DNA of 64,000 nt from Amycolatopsis sp. WAC 01376 (GCF_003947415.1 NZ_QHKL01000003.1:62001-126000); one strand, 5' to 3'; positions 17,787 through 27,830 are shown, counted from the first letter of the stretch. Notes: a model not told the origin generated them from the sequence alone. Numbers and translations: made by a program.

Positions 17787-20399
17787 GTGGAAGCCAGCAA
17801 GCGCCAACGGCCGGGCTCGCCCACCACCTTGGTGGGTGGGCGGACGGCTGCCACCGGGGGAACCCTGTCCGCTGTCGGCAGGCTGATCGAACGCGCGGAC
17901 GCCCTGCACCTGAGGGCGCCCGAGCTCGCCTTGGTCCTCGGGGAGCGCGCGGCAGCGCTCGCCGAGGCCGCCGGTGCCGACGAACAGTGGATCCGCGCGG
18001 AGAGCCTGGTGGTGAGCGCGCGGGTGCGGCTCGGTGGCCGTCCCCGGACGGTCGGCAGGGCGGTGGCCGCCCTGCGCGCCGCCGAACACGCGGGCTACGG
18101 CGACATCGCCGCCCGGTTGCGGATCGACTTGGCGGTCTGCGCGCGCAGTGTCGGCATCCCGTTGACGGGGCTGGCCGCGCTGCGTCCGTTGCTGGCGGAT
18201 CCGGCGGTCTCACCGGCGCACCGGGCAGAGGCGTTGTGTCACCTCGTCGGCTGCTTGGCGCAGTTCGGCCGCAAGGCGGAACTGGATCGGGTGCTGGCCG
18301 AGGCGGACAAGCTGGTGCTCGGCGATGGCTCGATGACGGCGGACTCGCAACTGCTGATCCGCGCGATGCTGCGGGTCGGGGTGTCGGCGCACCGTCGCCG
18401 TCACGGAGATCTGACGTCGGCCGCCGACGCCGCGCGGACCGGGCTCGGCATGCTCGAAAAGCTCGCGAATCGGGACGACGACGGAGGTCTCGTCCGGATC
18501 AGGCTGGCACTGCAGCTCGTCTGCACGTTGCTGGACAGGGGCGACACGGACCTGGCGCTGGAGGTCGCGCAGCCGATCCTCGACGCACCCGTCCGGGCCG
18601 CCGGGATCGCGCCTGCCGCATGGCTGCGGCTGGCGGTGGCCACCCGTGTCCTGCTTCCCGCGGGGTCCGGGGAAGCCGCGGGCATGCTCGTCCGTGAAGC
18701 GGTCGCCGCGACCGAGGATCACAACCTGCACGCCGTCACGGCACGGCTGTGGCTGGAACTCGCGCAGATCGAGGAACGGCTCGGACGGGCAGAGGAGGCC
18801 ATCGGCTGCCTCCATCGTTCGCGTGCCGCCGAGCACCTGCACTCGCGTGCGCGCAGGCAGGCGTGCAACGTCCTGGTCGGCGAGTTCGGCGCGGCCGAGA
18901 ACGCGGCTGTCGACCTCGACGACGTCCTGCGGGCCGTCGCCGGGAGGCCGTCGGCCACCCCGATGCGGGTTCCGGCGCCGGAACCGGCCGAGGTGACCGC
19001 GGTGATGGCGCCGATCGACGCGGCGCCCCCGAAGCGAGCCGCGGCCGAGCCGCCGGTTCGTCGCGAGCCGACGCAGCCCGTGCGGCAGAACAGGCAGGCG
19101 GAACCCGCGCGGGTGCGGCAGAGCCGTCAGACAGAACCCGCGCCGGTGCGGCAGACGCTCGTCGAGGTCCCCCGTCCCGCCGAACCGCCACGTCCGGTGG
19201 AGCCTGCCGTGACACCGGTCGTGGAAAAGACCGAAACACCGGTGTTGAAACCGCCGGCCCGTCCCGAGCCTGCTCAGGAAGCGGCGGCGTCCGACAGCGA
19301 CTGGCGTCGCCGGGTGCCGAAGAAACCTCAGCGACCCAAGCCGTCGATCCGGTTCGAGCCCAGGGCCGAACCTGTCGCGCCGAAACTGATGCCGCCGCCG
19401 AAGCCGGAGCCCGCGCCGCGGCCCGAGCCCGTGTCACGTCCGGGTCTGGAGACCGGGCGGCGACGCCGTCCGGAGGCTCCCGCGCCTCGTGAGACCGTCG
19501 CGGCCGAACCAGCGGTCGCCCAGCCGGAAACCCCGGCCGCGCGCCGGCGGCCCGAGCCCGAGGCGCCCGTTCGCACCGAGACGCCCGTTCCGACTGAGAC
19601 GCCCGTCCGCACCGAGGAGCCGGTGCCCGTGGCGTTCTCGGAATCCGTGGCCCCGGAGCTGCTTCTCGCTCCCGAACCCGCGGCCGAACCCCGGCCGCGC
19701 ATGGCGGCGGAGGTCCGGACTCCGCGTCCGCCGGGGACCGCCGCACCGTTGTGGGAGAGCGACGAGTGGGCGGCCGAAGAGCGTGCCCGCCGGTCTTCGG
19801 CGCCCGTTTCGCGCAAGACCAGGCACGACGCCGAACACGGTTCCGTGGCGGCGAAATCGGTGCTGGACCGGCTCGGGATCTCGGGCACCGGAGGGAAAAG
19901 CGGTGGCCGCCGTCGCGCGGACGCCGCCGCGGATCCCGTGCATCCGGAACCCGTCACCGAAGAGCGCGCCGACGCCGGCCGTGCCCGTCGAGAGCAGCCC
20001 CCGGTCGAGTACACCGAACCCGCCGTGCCGCTCGCGCCGCCGCCTCGGGAAGACCCGCCGCCGAGCCGCGAAACCCGGGAAAGTCCTCGCCCGGGCGCCA
20101 AGGAAGAGGTCGCGGATCCGTGGCTGCCGCGGTTGCGGATGCCGCCCGCGCTGGATCCGTTGACCGACACCGGTTCCTGGCGGCCGATCACGCCGTTCCC
20201 GGAGAGCTATGCCCGCGCGATCGCGGAGGACGAGCCGCCGCCGGACGCCGGTCTCGCCGACCTGCTTCACCGCGCGCTCGCGGAGCACCAGGCGGGCACC
20301 GCCAGCGCCGCCGCGCTCGTGAAGCAGCTCGGTTCCCAGGACTCGGGAAAGCGTCCGGTCAACGGCCACGACCGGCACCGCACCAACGGAAGCGACTGA
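17787..20399 (+). CDS. Large Pro/Glu/Arg-rich protein with helical-repeat N-terminus
   Basis: An 870-residue protein starting at GTG 17787, 16 bp after ettA. Residues ~20-380 are Ala/Leu-rich helix pairs of TPR style (LERADALHLRAPELALVLGE and later AEEAIGCLHRSRAAEHLHSR). Residues ~390-790 are low-complexity, dominated by Pro, Glu, Arg and Val-Arg-Gln or Glu-Thr-Pro-Val runs, and are probably disordered. The last ~80 residues (PWLPRLRMPPALDPLTDTGS...) look folded again. No enzyme motif or membrane segment is seen. Close spacing suggests co-transcription with ettA. Function unknown. Confidence 0.75.
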   Translation: MEASKRQRPGSPTTLVGGRTAATGGTLSAVGRLIERADALHLRAPELALVLGERAAALAEAAGADEQWIRAESLVVSARVRLGGRPRTVGRAVAALRAAEHAGYGDIAARLRIDLAVCARSVGIPLTGLAALRPLLADPAVSPAHRAEALCHLVGCLAQFGRKAELDRVLAEADKLVLGDGSMTADSQLLIRAMLRVGVSAHRRRHGDLTSAADAARTGLGMLEKLANRDDDGGLVRIRLALQLVCTLLDRGDTDLALEVAQPILDAPVRAAGIAPAAWLRLAVATRVLLPAGSGEAAGMLVREAVAATEDHNLHAVTARLWLELAQIEERLGRAEEAIGCLHRSRAAEHLHSRARRQACNVLVGEFGAAENAAVDLDDVLRAVAGRPSATPMRVPAPEPAEVTAVMAPIDAAPPKRAAAEPPVRREPTQPVRQNRQAEPARVRQSRQTEPAPVRQTLVEVPRPAEPPRPVEPAVTPVVEKTETPVLKPPARPEPAQEAAASDSDWRRRVPKKPQRPKPSIRFEPRAEPVAPKLMPPPKPEPAPRPEPVSRPGLETGRRRRPEAPAPRETVAAEPAVAQPETPAARRRPEPEAPVRTETPVPTETPVRTEEPVPVAFSESVAPELLLAPEPAAEPRPRMAAEVRTPRPPGTAAPLWESDEWAAEERARRSSAPVSRKTRHDAEHGSVAAKSVLDRLGISGTGGKSGGRRRADAAADPVHPEPVTEERADAGRARREQPPVEYTEPAVPLAPPPREDPPPSRETRESPRPGAKEEVADPWLPRLRMPPALDPLTDTGSWRPITPFPESYARAIAEDEPPPDAGLADLLHRALAEHQAGTASAAALVKQLGSQDSGKRPVNGHDRHRTNGSD

Positions 20400-20742
20400 T
20401 CGCGCGATAGCAAAGGTCCCTTGCTTCACCTCGGCGGGAACCGAACGTGGCTTGAACGATTCAGCCAGCCCGGTGGGACCGTCCGCCGCGCCCTCGCGGG
20501 GCAATGGGTGCTGGTCACCCCGGTGCGGCGGGGTGCGGGAAGGGCCGGACAGACCGTCGACGTGACCGGCGAGTAGCTGAACCGATCACGGCGATTCCGG
20601 TATCTGAGCAGGGAAATCTTCGACGGCCAGGAGGGACCCGGCCTTGTGGGGCCGACTGTCCGGAGCTGTAGGTTGGGTCTGGGCCGGTACAGAGTCGTGC
20701 CGGTCGCGGTGTCAATCTCGCTACAGTGGAGAGTTGCCTCAA
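20400..20742. other. Upstream region of the glutamate dehydrogenase gene
   Basis: About 340 bp without a supported gene. TACAGT at 20722-20727 is a possible -10 element, about 15 bp before the ATG, and GGAGAG just after it is a possible ribosome binding site. No riboswitch-like structure was recognised. Confidence 0.35.
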
Positions 20743-23700
20743 ATGAGCTCGACGGGAGTCTCGTCCCTGCCCGGAAAAGATGTCGGCACCGAGGATGGCG
20801 CCCGGCGCCGGTCGGCGAACCCGGAGCAGATCCGGGACGACCTGATCGACGCCGCCGCGGCATACGCCCCGGAGATCGGCGACTTGATCCGCCTGTACTA
20901 CCGGCACATCCCGGCCGAAGAGATTCTCGGTGACGACCCGGTCGACCTCGTCGGCGCCGTCCGCTCGCACCTCCAGCTGGCGAAGGACCGGATGCCCGGC
21001 CGTCCCGCGGTGCGGCTGCTGAACCCGACGGGCCCCGAAGACGGCTGGACGCGTGAGGCGACGGTCGTGCAGGTCGTCACGGACGACATGCCGTACCTGG
21101 TGGATTCCGTCGCGGCGGAGTTCGCGCGGGACGGGGTGCAGGTGCAGCGCATCGTGCACCCGATCGTCGTGGTGACCCGCGATCTGACCGGTGAGCTGCT
21201 GGAGGTCCACCCGGACGCCGACCCGGCGGAGCCGCCGTCGAACTCGGCCGCCGAATCGTGGATGTACATCGAGATCGACCTGGTCACGGACCCGAACCGC
21301 GCCCGCGAGCTGGACAACCGGCTGTCGTCGGTGCTGGGTGATGTCCGCGAGGTCGTCGAGGACACCGACAAGATGGCGGAGACGGCTCGCCGTCTCGCCG
21401 ACGAGCTGGACGGGAATCCGCCGCAGCTGCCCGAGTACGAGGTCGCGGAGGGCGCCCGGCTGTTGCGCTGGCTGGCAGACGGCCACTTCACCTTCCTCGG
21501 TTACCGCCGTTACGAGCTGATCGACAACCCGCATCCGGACAGCGACGACCCCGCCCTGCGCGCGGTGCTGGCCACCGGTCTGGGTGTGCTGCGCCAGGAC
21601 AGCCTGGCCGCGCGCAGCCTCACCGCCGGTCCCGACACGGCGGCGTCCGCGCTCGCGCCGACGCTGCTGGTGCTGACGCAGGCGAGCGCGCCGTCGACGG
21701 TGCACCGCCCGGTCTACCCGTACTACGTCGGCGTGAAAACGTTCGACGACAACGGGAACGTCACCGGCGAACACCGCTTCCTCGGCATGTTCACCACCAC
21801 CGCCCTGCACGAGAACGTGCTGGACATCCCGGTGGTCTGCAACCGGGTCCGCGAGGTCATCCACCGCGCGGGCTTCCCGATGGAGTCGTTCTCCGGCCAG
21901 CGGATGCTCGAGGTGCTGCAGAACTGGCCGCGTGCGGACCTGTTCTCGGCCGACACCGACTCGCTGTACTCGACGACGACGGGCGCGATCACGCTGTCGG
22001 ATCGCAGACGGCTGCGCCTGTTCCTGCGCCGTGACCCGTACGGCCGTTTCTACTCGTGCCTCGTGTACCTCCCGCGTGACCGCTACACGACCCGTTCGCG
22101 GCTCGCGATGCAGGAGGTCCTGCTCGAAGAACTCGAAGGCACGCAACTGGAGTACAGCGCGCGCATCGGCGAAACCGTGCTCGCGCAGGTGCACTTCATC
22201 GTGCACACCGATCCGTCGCAGCGGTCCGAACCGGACACCCTGCGCATCCAGGAACGGCTCAACGAAGCCGTTCGCGGCTGGGACGACCGGATGGTCGAGG
22301 CGATCCTCGCCGAGCGCCGCGAGCGCGCCGGCGACAGTGGCGTCGCGATCGGCCTGATGGTCGAGGAGTCCGCGGGCGAACAGGGGCAGCGGTTCGCCGC
22401 GGTGTTCCCCGAGGGCTACAAAGAGGACTTCACCGCGCTCGAAGCGCTCGCGGACCTCCGTGCCCTGGAGGCGTTGACCGACGAGGGCGACCTGTCGATG
22501 TCGTTCTACCTGCCGGCCGACGCCGAGGCGGGGGAGCGGCGCTTCAAGCTGTACCTGCGCGGCGAAGGTGTCACCCTCTCGCAGGTGCTCCCGGTCCTGC
22601 AGCGGATGGGCGTCGAGGTCGTCGACGAACGTCCGTACGAACTGCGCCGCGAGGACGGCGGCCGGTCGTGGATCTACGACTTCGGCCTGCGGATCGACCC
22701 GCAGGTCCTCGACCAGGCGGACAACGACCTCCGCACCCGCTTCCAGGACGCCTTCCATGCTGCCTGGCGCGGCGACTGCGAGGTCGACGGTTTCAACGGA
22801 CTCGTCCTGCGCGCCGGGCTCACCTGGCGTCAGGCGGCCATCCTGCGGGCCTATTCGCGGTACCTGCGCCAGACGAAGATCCCGTTCTCGCAGGAGTACA
22901 TCGAGAACACCGTCCTCGCGCACACCGACATCGCCACCGCGCTGGTGCGGTTGTTCGAGACCCGCTTCGATCTCTCGCTCGGCGAGGAGGCCCGCGCGTC
23001 GCAGGCCGAGCAGCTGACCACCGAGATCGGCAAGCTGGTCGACGAGGTGACCAGCCTCGACGAGGACCGGATCCTGCGACGGCTGATGGCGGTCATCCTC
23101 GCCACGCTGCGCACGAACTACCACGTCACCGACGGCGAGGGGAACTCCCGCCGGTACCTGTCGCTCAAGCTCGACCCGAGCGCGGTGCCCGAACTGCCAG
23201 AGCCGCGGCCGAAGTACGAGATCTTCGTGTACTCGCCCCGGGTCGAGGGTGTGCACCTGCGCTTCGGTGACGTCGCGCGCGGTGGCCTGCGGTGGTCCGA
23301 CCGCCGGGAGGACTTCCGCACGGAGATCCTCGGCCTGGTCAAGGCGCAGGCGGTCAAGAACGCGGTCATCGTGCCTGTCGGCGCGAAGGGCGGCTTCGTC
23401 GTGAAGCGTCCGCCGACGGCCACCGGTGACCCGGGCCTGGATCGCGACGCCCAGCTGAACGAGGGCATCGCCTGCTACCGGATGTTCATCTCCGGCCTGC
23501 TGGACGTGACGGACAACCGCGTCGAGGGCAAGACCGTTCCGGCGCCGGGCGTGGTCCGCCACGACGGTGACGACAGCTACCTCGTGGTCGCGGCCGACAA
23601 GGGCACCGCGAAGTTCTCCGACATCGCGAACGAGGTTTCGGCGAACTACGGGTTCTGGCTGGGCGACGCCTTCGCTTCCGGTGGCTCGGTCGGCTACGAC

Positions 23701-25716
23701 CACAAGGCCATGGGCATCACCGCGAAGGGTGCTTGGGAGAGCGTCAAACGCAACTTCCGCGAGCTGGGCAAGGACACCCAGACCGAGGACTTCACCGTCG
23801 TCGGCATCGGCGACATGATGGGTGACGTCTTCGGCAACGGCATGCTCCTCTCGGAGCACATCCGGCTCGTGGCCGCCTTCAACCACCTGCACATCTTCCT
23901 CGACCCGAACCCGGATTCGGCGACCTCGTTCGCCGAGCGGCGCAGGCTGTTCGACCTGCCGCGCTCGTCGTGGGAGGACTACGACCGCTCGCTGATCAGC
24001 GAGGGCGGCGGGATCTTCTCGCGGTCGGCGAAGACGATCCCGATCAGCCCGCAGGTCCGTGAGGCGCTCGGCCTCGGCGAGGACGTCACGAAGCTGGCGC
24101 CGAACGACCTCATGCAGGCGATCCTGCTGGCCCCGGTCGAACTGCTGTGGAACGGCGGTATCGGCACCTACGTCAAGGCCGAGAACGAGACCCACGCCGA
24201 CGCGGGCGACAAGGCCAACGACGCCGTGCGCGTCAACGGGAACCAGCTCCGCGTCAAGGTCGTCGGCGAGGGCGGGAACCTGGGGCTGACCCAGCTCGGC
24301 CGGATCGAGTTCGCCCGCACGGGCGGCAAGATCAACACCGACGCGCTCGACAACTCCGCCGGCGTCGACTGCTCCGACCACGAGGTCAACATCAAGATCC
24401 TGCTGGATCACCTGATCTCGACCGGATCGCTGGACGCCGAGCAGCGCAACGAACTGCTGGAGCAGATGACCGACGAGGTCGGCGAGCTGGTGCTGGCCGA
24501 CAACTACCGGCAGAACGCCGTGCTCGGCGTCAGCCGCGCGCACGCCGGTCCGATGGTCTCGGTGCACCAGCGGCTCGTCGCGGCGCTGGTCGCGAAGGGC
24601 GCCTTCGACCGGAAGCTCGAAGCGCTGCCGAGTTCGGCGGAGTTCCGCGCGCTGGAGAAGGCGGGTGACGGCCTCACCTCGCCGGAGCTGGCGACGCTGC
24701 TCGCGCACGTCAAGCTCGACCTCAAGGACGAGCTGCTGGCGAGCGAGCTGCCGGACTCCGAGGTGTTCTCCCGCCGCCTGCCCGAGTACTTCCCGAAGCC
24801 GCTTCGGGAACGCTTCGGCGACGCGATCTTCCAGCACCCGCTGAAGCGCGAGATCATCACGACGATGGTGGCCAACGAGGTCGTCGACGGCGCCGGGATC
24901 TCGTACGTCTTCCGCCTGATGGAGGAGATGAACGCGACCGCGACCGACGCCGTCCGCGCGTACGCCGTGGTCACCCACGTGTACGACCTGCCCTCGCTGT
25001 GGGCCCAGATCGACGCGCTGGACAACGTCGTGCCGACCGAGGTCGCGGACGAGATGATGCTGGAGACCCGCAGGCTGCTCGACCGGGCCGCCCGCTGGTT
25101 CCTCACCAACCGGCCGCAGCCGCTGGCCCCGCTCGCCGAGATCAACCGGTTCGGCCGGGTCGTCGGCGAACTGGCCCCGCGGGCGCATGAGCTGCTTCGC
25201 GGTGTCGAGTGCGCTTCGGTGGACGCGAACACCGAGCGGCTGATCGAGAAGGGCGTCCCGGCGGAACTCGCGGAGCGCGTGGCACTCCTGCTGCACACCT
25301 TCGGCCTGCTCGACGTCACCGACGTCGCGGAGCTCGCCGAGCAGCAGGCCGGCATCGACGCGGTGCACACCCCGGCGGAGACCGCGGGCCTGTACTACGC
25401 GCTCTCCGACCACCTCGGCATCGACAAGATGCTGACGTCGATCAGCGGTCTCGAACGCGGCAACCGCTGGCACGCGCTCGCGCGGCTGGCGTTGCGGGAC
25501 GACGTGTACGGTTCCTTGCGGACGATCACGCTGGACGCGTTGCGGCACAGCGATTCGGGCACCGACCCGGACGAGAAGATCGCGCACTGGGAGAAGACGA
25601 ACGCTTCGCGCTTGCAGCGGGCCCGCGTCGCGCTGGACGAGATCAGCCAGTTCGGCAAACTCGACCTGGCGACGCTGTCGGTGGCGGCGAGGCAGATCCG
25701 GAGCACGGTGAGGTAG
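20743..25716 (+). CDS. NAD-specific glutamate dehydrogenase, large (180-kDa class)
   Basis: A 1,657-residue enzyme that deaminates glutamate to 2-oxoglutarate with NAD+. The long N-terminal half carries ACT-like regulatory segments. The catalytic core from about residue 840 contains RWSDRREDFRTEILGLVKAQ and the PVGAKGGFVVK lysine motif; the NAD-binding part includes VGEGGNLGLTQLGRIEF. Length matches actinobacterial GDH-180 proteins. ATG 20743 gives the expected MSSTGV start and removes 33 implausible upstream codons. Its stop overlaps the next gene's GTG by one base. Confidence 0.95.
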   Translation: MSSTGVSSLPGKDVGTEDGARRRSANPEQIRDDLIDAAAAYAPEIGDLIRLYYRHIPAEEILGDDPVDLVGAVRSHLQLAKDRMPGRPAVRLLNPTGPEDGWTREATVVQVVTDDMPYLVDSVAAEFARDGVQVQRIVHPIVVVTRDLTGELLEVHPDADPAEPPSNSAAESWMYIEIDLVTDPNRARELDNRLSSVLGDVREVVEDTDKMAETARRLADELDGNPPQLPEYEVAEGARLLRWLADGHFTFLGYRRYELIDNPHPDSDDPALRAVLATGLGVLRQDSLAARSLTAGPDTAASALAPTLLVLTQASAPSTVHRPVYPYYVGVKTFDDNGNVTGEHRFLGMFTTTALHENVLDIPVVCNRVREVIHRAGFPMESFSGQRMLEVLQNWPRADLFSADTDSLYSTTTGAITLSDRRRLRLFLRRDPYGRFYSCLVYLPRDRYTTRSRLAMQEVLLEELEGTQLEYSARIGETVLAQVHFIVHTDPSQRSEPDTLRIQERLNEAVRGWDDRMVEAILAERRERAGDSGVAIGLMVEESAGEQGQRFAAVFPEGYKEDFTALEALADLRALEALTDEGDLSMSFYLPADAEAGERRFKLYLRGEGVTLSQVLPVLQRMGVEVVDERPYELRREDGGRSWIYDFGLRIDPQVLDQADNDLRTRFQDAFHAAWRGDCEVDGFNGLVLRAGLTWRQAAILRAYSRYLRQTKIPFSQEYIENTVLAHTDIATALVRLFETRFDLSLGEEARASQAEQLTTEIGKLVDEVTSLDEDRILRRLMAVILATLRTNYHVTDGEGNSRRYLSLKLDPSAVPELPEPRPKYEIFVYSPRVEGVHLRFGDVARGGLRWSDRREDFRTEILGLVKAQAVKNAVIVPVGAKGGFVVKRPPTATGDPGLDRDAQLNEGIACYRMFISGLLDVTDNRVEGKTVPAPGVVRHDGDDSYLVVAADKGTAKFSDIANEVSANYGFWLGDAFASGGSVGYDHKAMGITAKGAWESVKRNFRELGKDTQTEDFTVVGIGDMMGDVFGNGMLLSEHIRLVAAFNHLHIFLDPNPDSATSFAERRRLFDLPRSSWEDYDRSLISEGGGIFSRSAKTIPISPQVREALGLGEDVTKLAPNDLMQAILLAPVELLWNGGIGTYVKAENETHADAGDKANDAVRVNGNQLRVKVVGEGGNLGLTQLGRIEFARTGGKINTDALDNSAGVDCSDHEVNIKILLDHLISTGSLDAEQRNELLEQMTDEVGELVLADNYRQNAVLGVSRAHAGPMVSVHQRLVAALVAKGAFDRKLEALPSSAEFRALEKAGDGLTSPELATLLAHVKLDLKDELLASELPDSEVFSRRLPEYFPKPLRERFGDAIFQHPLKREIITTMVANEVVDGAGISYVFRLMEEMNATATDAVRAYAVVTHVYDLPSLWAQIDALDNVVPTEVADEMMLETRRLLDRAARWFLTNRPQPLAPLAEINRFGRVVGELAPRAHELLRGVECASVDANTERLIEKGVPAELAERVALLLHTFGLLDVTDVAELAEQQAGIDAVHTPAETAGLYYALSDHLGIDKMLTSISGLERGNRWHALARLALRDDVYGSLRTITLDALRHSDSGTDPDEKIAHWEKTNASRLQRARVALDEISQFGKLDLATLSVAARQIRSTVR

Positions 25717-26135
25717 TGGCGTACATTTCCCTGATCCGGCCGCGCTGGTCGGATATGGACGTCTACGGGCACGTCAACCACGCGAATCTGGTGACCCTGC
25801 TCGAAGAGGCACGGATCCCCCTGTTGTTCGGGGACGCCGTCCGGGCCGGGCTCACCGAACTGCCCAAGGGCATCGTGGTGGTGAAGCTGGCCGTCCATTA
25901 CCGTTCGCCGATCGTGGTGTCCGATCAGGACATCCGGGTGGAGATCTCGTTGAAGGACTTGAAGCACGCCAGCTTCACTCTCGGCTACCGGGTGCACGCC
26001 GGGCCCGCCGGGTCCGACAAGGTCGCGGTCACCGCGGAGACGGTGCTCGCGCCGTACGACACCGGGTCGGAGCGGCCCCGGCGGCTGACCGAGGACGAAC
26101 GCGCCTTTCTGGAGAAGGGGTTCGCGGATGCCTGA
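25716..26135 (+). CDS. Hotdog-fold acyl-CoA thioesterase
   Basis: A 139-residue 4HBT-type thioesterase. RPRWSDMDVYGHVNHANLVTLLEEAR is the classic active-site region, with the D-M-D-x-x-G-H-V-N-H pattern. GTG 25716 overlaps the dehydrogenase stop (TAGTG), so the two are translationally coupled, and its own end overlaps the next gene by 8 bp. The acyl substrate is unknown. The link to glutamate metabolism is conserved-looking but unexplained. Confidence 0.85.
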   Translation: MAYISLIRPRWSDMDVYGHVNHANLVTLLEEARIPLLFGDAVRAGLTELPKGIVVVKLAVHYRSPIVVSDQDIRVEISLKDLKHASFTLGYRVHAGPAGSDKVAVTAETVLAPYDTGSERPRRLTEDERAFLEKGFADA

Positions 26136-26763
26136 GCTCGTCATCCCGGATGCGGGCGACCGCGAAACGCTCGGCGCGTTCGTGGCCAGAGCGGTCCGGC
26201 TCGACCAGAACACGCTGGTGCGGCTTCGGCAGCGCGGTGACGGCGTCGTCGAGGCGTGGAGCACGACCCCGTTCGAGGTCCTCGCCACCAGGGCGGTGGC
26301 CGGCGACATCACGCCGTCGGACGTCACCGTATCCGGGAACGAGCTGCTCGCCGCGCTGACCGTCGCCGGCGGTGAGCGGATGGATCCGGGCCCGGCCCGT
26401 GACCTGATGTGGCATTCCGAGCTGCCCGCTTCGGGCCGCTGGCAGCTGGTGGACGAACTACCGGCGACGGTGATCTCGGAGCTGGCCGATCGGGGCGTCA
26501 CACTGGCCCGCGACAACGTCGGCCCGCACGGCAACCCGCCCGCCTCGCTGATGGATCAGACGGTGCTCACCGTCACCGGCGGCGAGCAGGAGATCAAGGT
26601 CCAGATGCGGTGCCTGTTCGCGTTGTCGGGGATGGGTTTCGTCGACTCGACGATCGACGGCGACGTCGTCCGCGTCACCGCGACGGATTCGTGGATGCGC
26701 ATCGACGCCAGGTATGGCGCCGTGCTCAAGCGTCGCCACGCGCTGTTGCCGCTGCTGTTCTGA
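26128..26763 (+). CDS. Conserved hypothetical protein
   Basis: A 211-residue soluble protein starting MPELVIPDAGDRETLGAFVA. It overlaps the thioesterase gene by 8 bp, so it belongs to the same operon. It has no signal peptide or membrane segment, and its repeated short beta/alpha pattern does not match a family I can name. The C-terminus (MRIDARYGAVLKRRHALLPLLF) is basic and hydrophobic. Confidence 0.75.
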   Translation: MPELVIPDAGDRETLGAFVARAVRLDQNTLVRLRQRGDGVVEAWSTTPFEVLATRAVAGDITPSDVTVSGNELLAALTVAGGERMDPGPARDLMWHSELPASGRWQLVDELPATVISELADRGVTLARDNVGPHGNPPASLMDQTVLTVTGGEQEIKVQMRCLFALSGMGFVDSTIDGDVVRVTATDSWMRIDARYGAVLKRRHALLPLLF

Positions 26764-26825
26764 CGGCTTTCTTACGCTTCACACCGCGGGTGGCTTCTGG
26801 CCGCCCGCGGTGTCAGGCTGTCCCC

Positions 26826-27113
26826 ATGAGCGACAAGGACGCTGGTAAGGACGGGGAAGACCCGACCGCGGACTTCCTCGCCGAGGTCCGGCCCGAGGAG
26901 ACCCCGTGGCGGACCGAGCGTCCGCCGGGTGAGGAGGCGCCGGAACGCGCCGAACGCCCGGAGAAATGGGGCCGTGCCAAATCGGCCGGACGGGCCGCGG
27001 CGAAGGCGGCGCCCTACGTCCAGGCCGCCGCGCTGGCGACCTGGATCGTCTCAGGCACCCTGGACGACTCCGGCGACTCCGGGTTCGACATGGGCTCCTC
27101 CGGCGACGCCTGA
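26826..27113 (+). CDS. Small hypothetical acidic/basic protein
   Basis: A 95-residue protein from ATG 26826. The first ~45 residues are charged and Pro-rich (acidic, then ERPEKWGRAKSAGR). A short hydrophobic helix (APYVQAAALATWIVSGTL) and an Asp/Ser/Gly tail follow. It may be a small membrane-associated protein. A long palindrome begins 3 bp after its stop. No family recognised. Confidence 0.6.
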   Translation: MSDKDAGKDGEDPTADFLAEVRPEETPWRTERPPGEEAPERAERPEKWGRAKSAGRAAAKAAPYVQAAALATWIVSGTLDDSGDSGFDMGSSGDA

Positions 27114-27116
27114 CTC

Positions 27117-27181
27117 CGCGTTTAGTCCTCTGAATGCGGTAGTTCGCGACGCCAACTACCGCATTCAGAGGACTAAACGCG
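27117..27181. terminator. 28-bp palindrome between convergent genes (TTTAGTCCTCTGAATGCG family)
   Basis: Perfect 28-bp arms (27117-27144 and 27154-27181) around a 9-bp spacer, beginning CGCGTTTAGTCCTCTGAATG. It fills the gap between convergent stops at 27113 and 27189, so it can serve both directions as a terminator. It lacks a T tract. A shorter relative is at 46635-46685. Confidence 0.7.
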
Positions 27182-27188
27182 GGAGGGG

Positions 27189-27830
27189 CTAGAGCTTCGA
27201 GCGCATGGTCTTCATCCGCTCGATCTCGGCGGTCTGGCCGGTGATGACCTCCTGCGCCATCTCCTGCGCCTTGATCTCCACACCCTTCCCGAGCTGGGTT
27301 TCGGCCATGGTCAGCGCGCCCTGGTGATGCGCGATCATCAGGTCGAGGAACAGCTTTTCGAACGCCACCCCGTTCGCCGCGCGCAGATCCGCCAGCTGGG
27401 CCTCGGTCGCCATGCCCGGCATGAGCGCGTGATCGTGCCCGCCGCCGTGGTCGCCGTGGCCCGCGCCCGGCACCGGCTTGCCGCGGTCGGCCAGCCAGGT
27501 CTTCATCATCGCGATCTCGCCGTCCTGCGCGACCGAGATCCGGCCGGCGATGGCCCGGATCTGCTCGTTCGCCGTCTTGCCCGGCACCAGGTCGGTCATC
27601 ACCTTCGCCTGCTGGTGGTGGGGGATCATCATCGTCATGTACTCGACGTCGGCCTCGTTGGGCTGATCGCGGTTCACCGGGCCGGGAACACCGGTACCCG
27701 CCTGCTCGCCGGGCTTTCCGGGAACGATGACCGGTGCGCTCTGGGCCGGTGTGGCCGGGTTTTCGTCGCCACCGCAGCCCGAGACTACGAAAGCGGCAAC
27801 GAGCAGCGCCGATGTCAAACTTTTTCTCAT
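27189..27830 (-). CDS. DUF305 lipoprotein, probable metal-binding
   Basis: A 213-residue lipoprotein (MRKSLTSALLVAAFVVSGC lipobox). It has two DUF305 halves, each with a His pair: MMIPHHQQA in the first and LMIAHHQGA in the second, separated by a His/Gly-rich segment (GHGDHGGGHDH). The DUF305 fold is a ferritin-like helical bundle often linked to copper handling, and the His-rich linker supports metal binding at the cell surface. It is convergent with the gene at 26826 and divergent from the LVIVD-type gene. Confidence 0.9.
   Translation of the reverse strand: MRKSLTSALLVAAFVVSGCGGDENPATPAQSAPVIVPGKPGEQAGTGVPGPVNRDQPNEADVEYMTMMIPHHQQAKVMTDLVPGKTANEQIRAIAGRISVAQDGEIAMMKTWLADRGKPVPGAGHGDHGGGHDHALMPGMATEAQLADLRAANGVAFEKLFLDLMIAHHQGALTMAETQLGKGVEIKAQEMAQEVITGQTAEIERMKTMRSKL

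Noticed and set aside
20515..25587. 1,690-codon open frame on the minus strand over the glutamate dehydrogenase gene
   Set aside because: It is a shadow of high-GC coding on the plus strand; its product is Arg/His/Val-rich with no domain.
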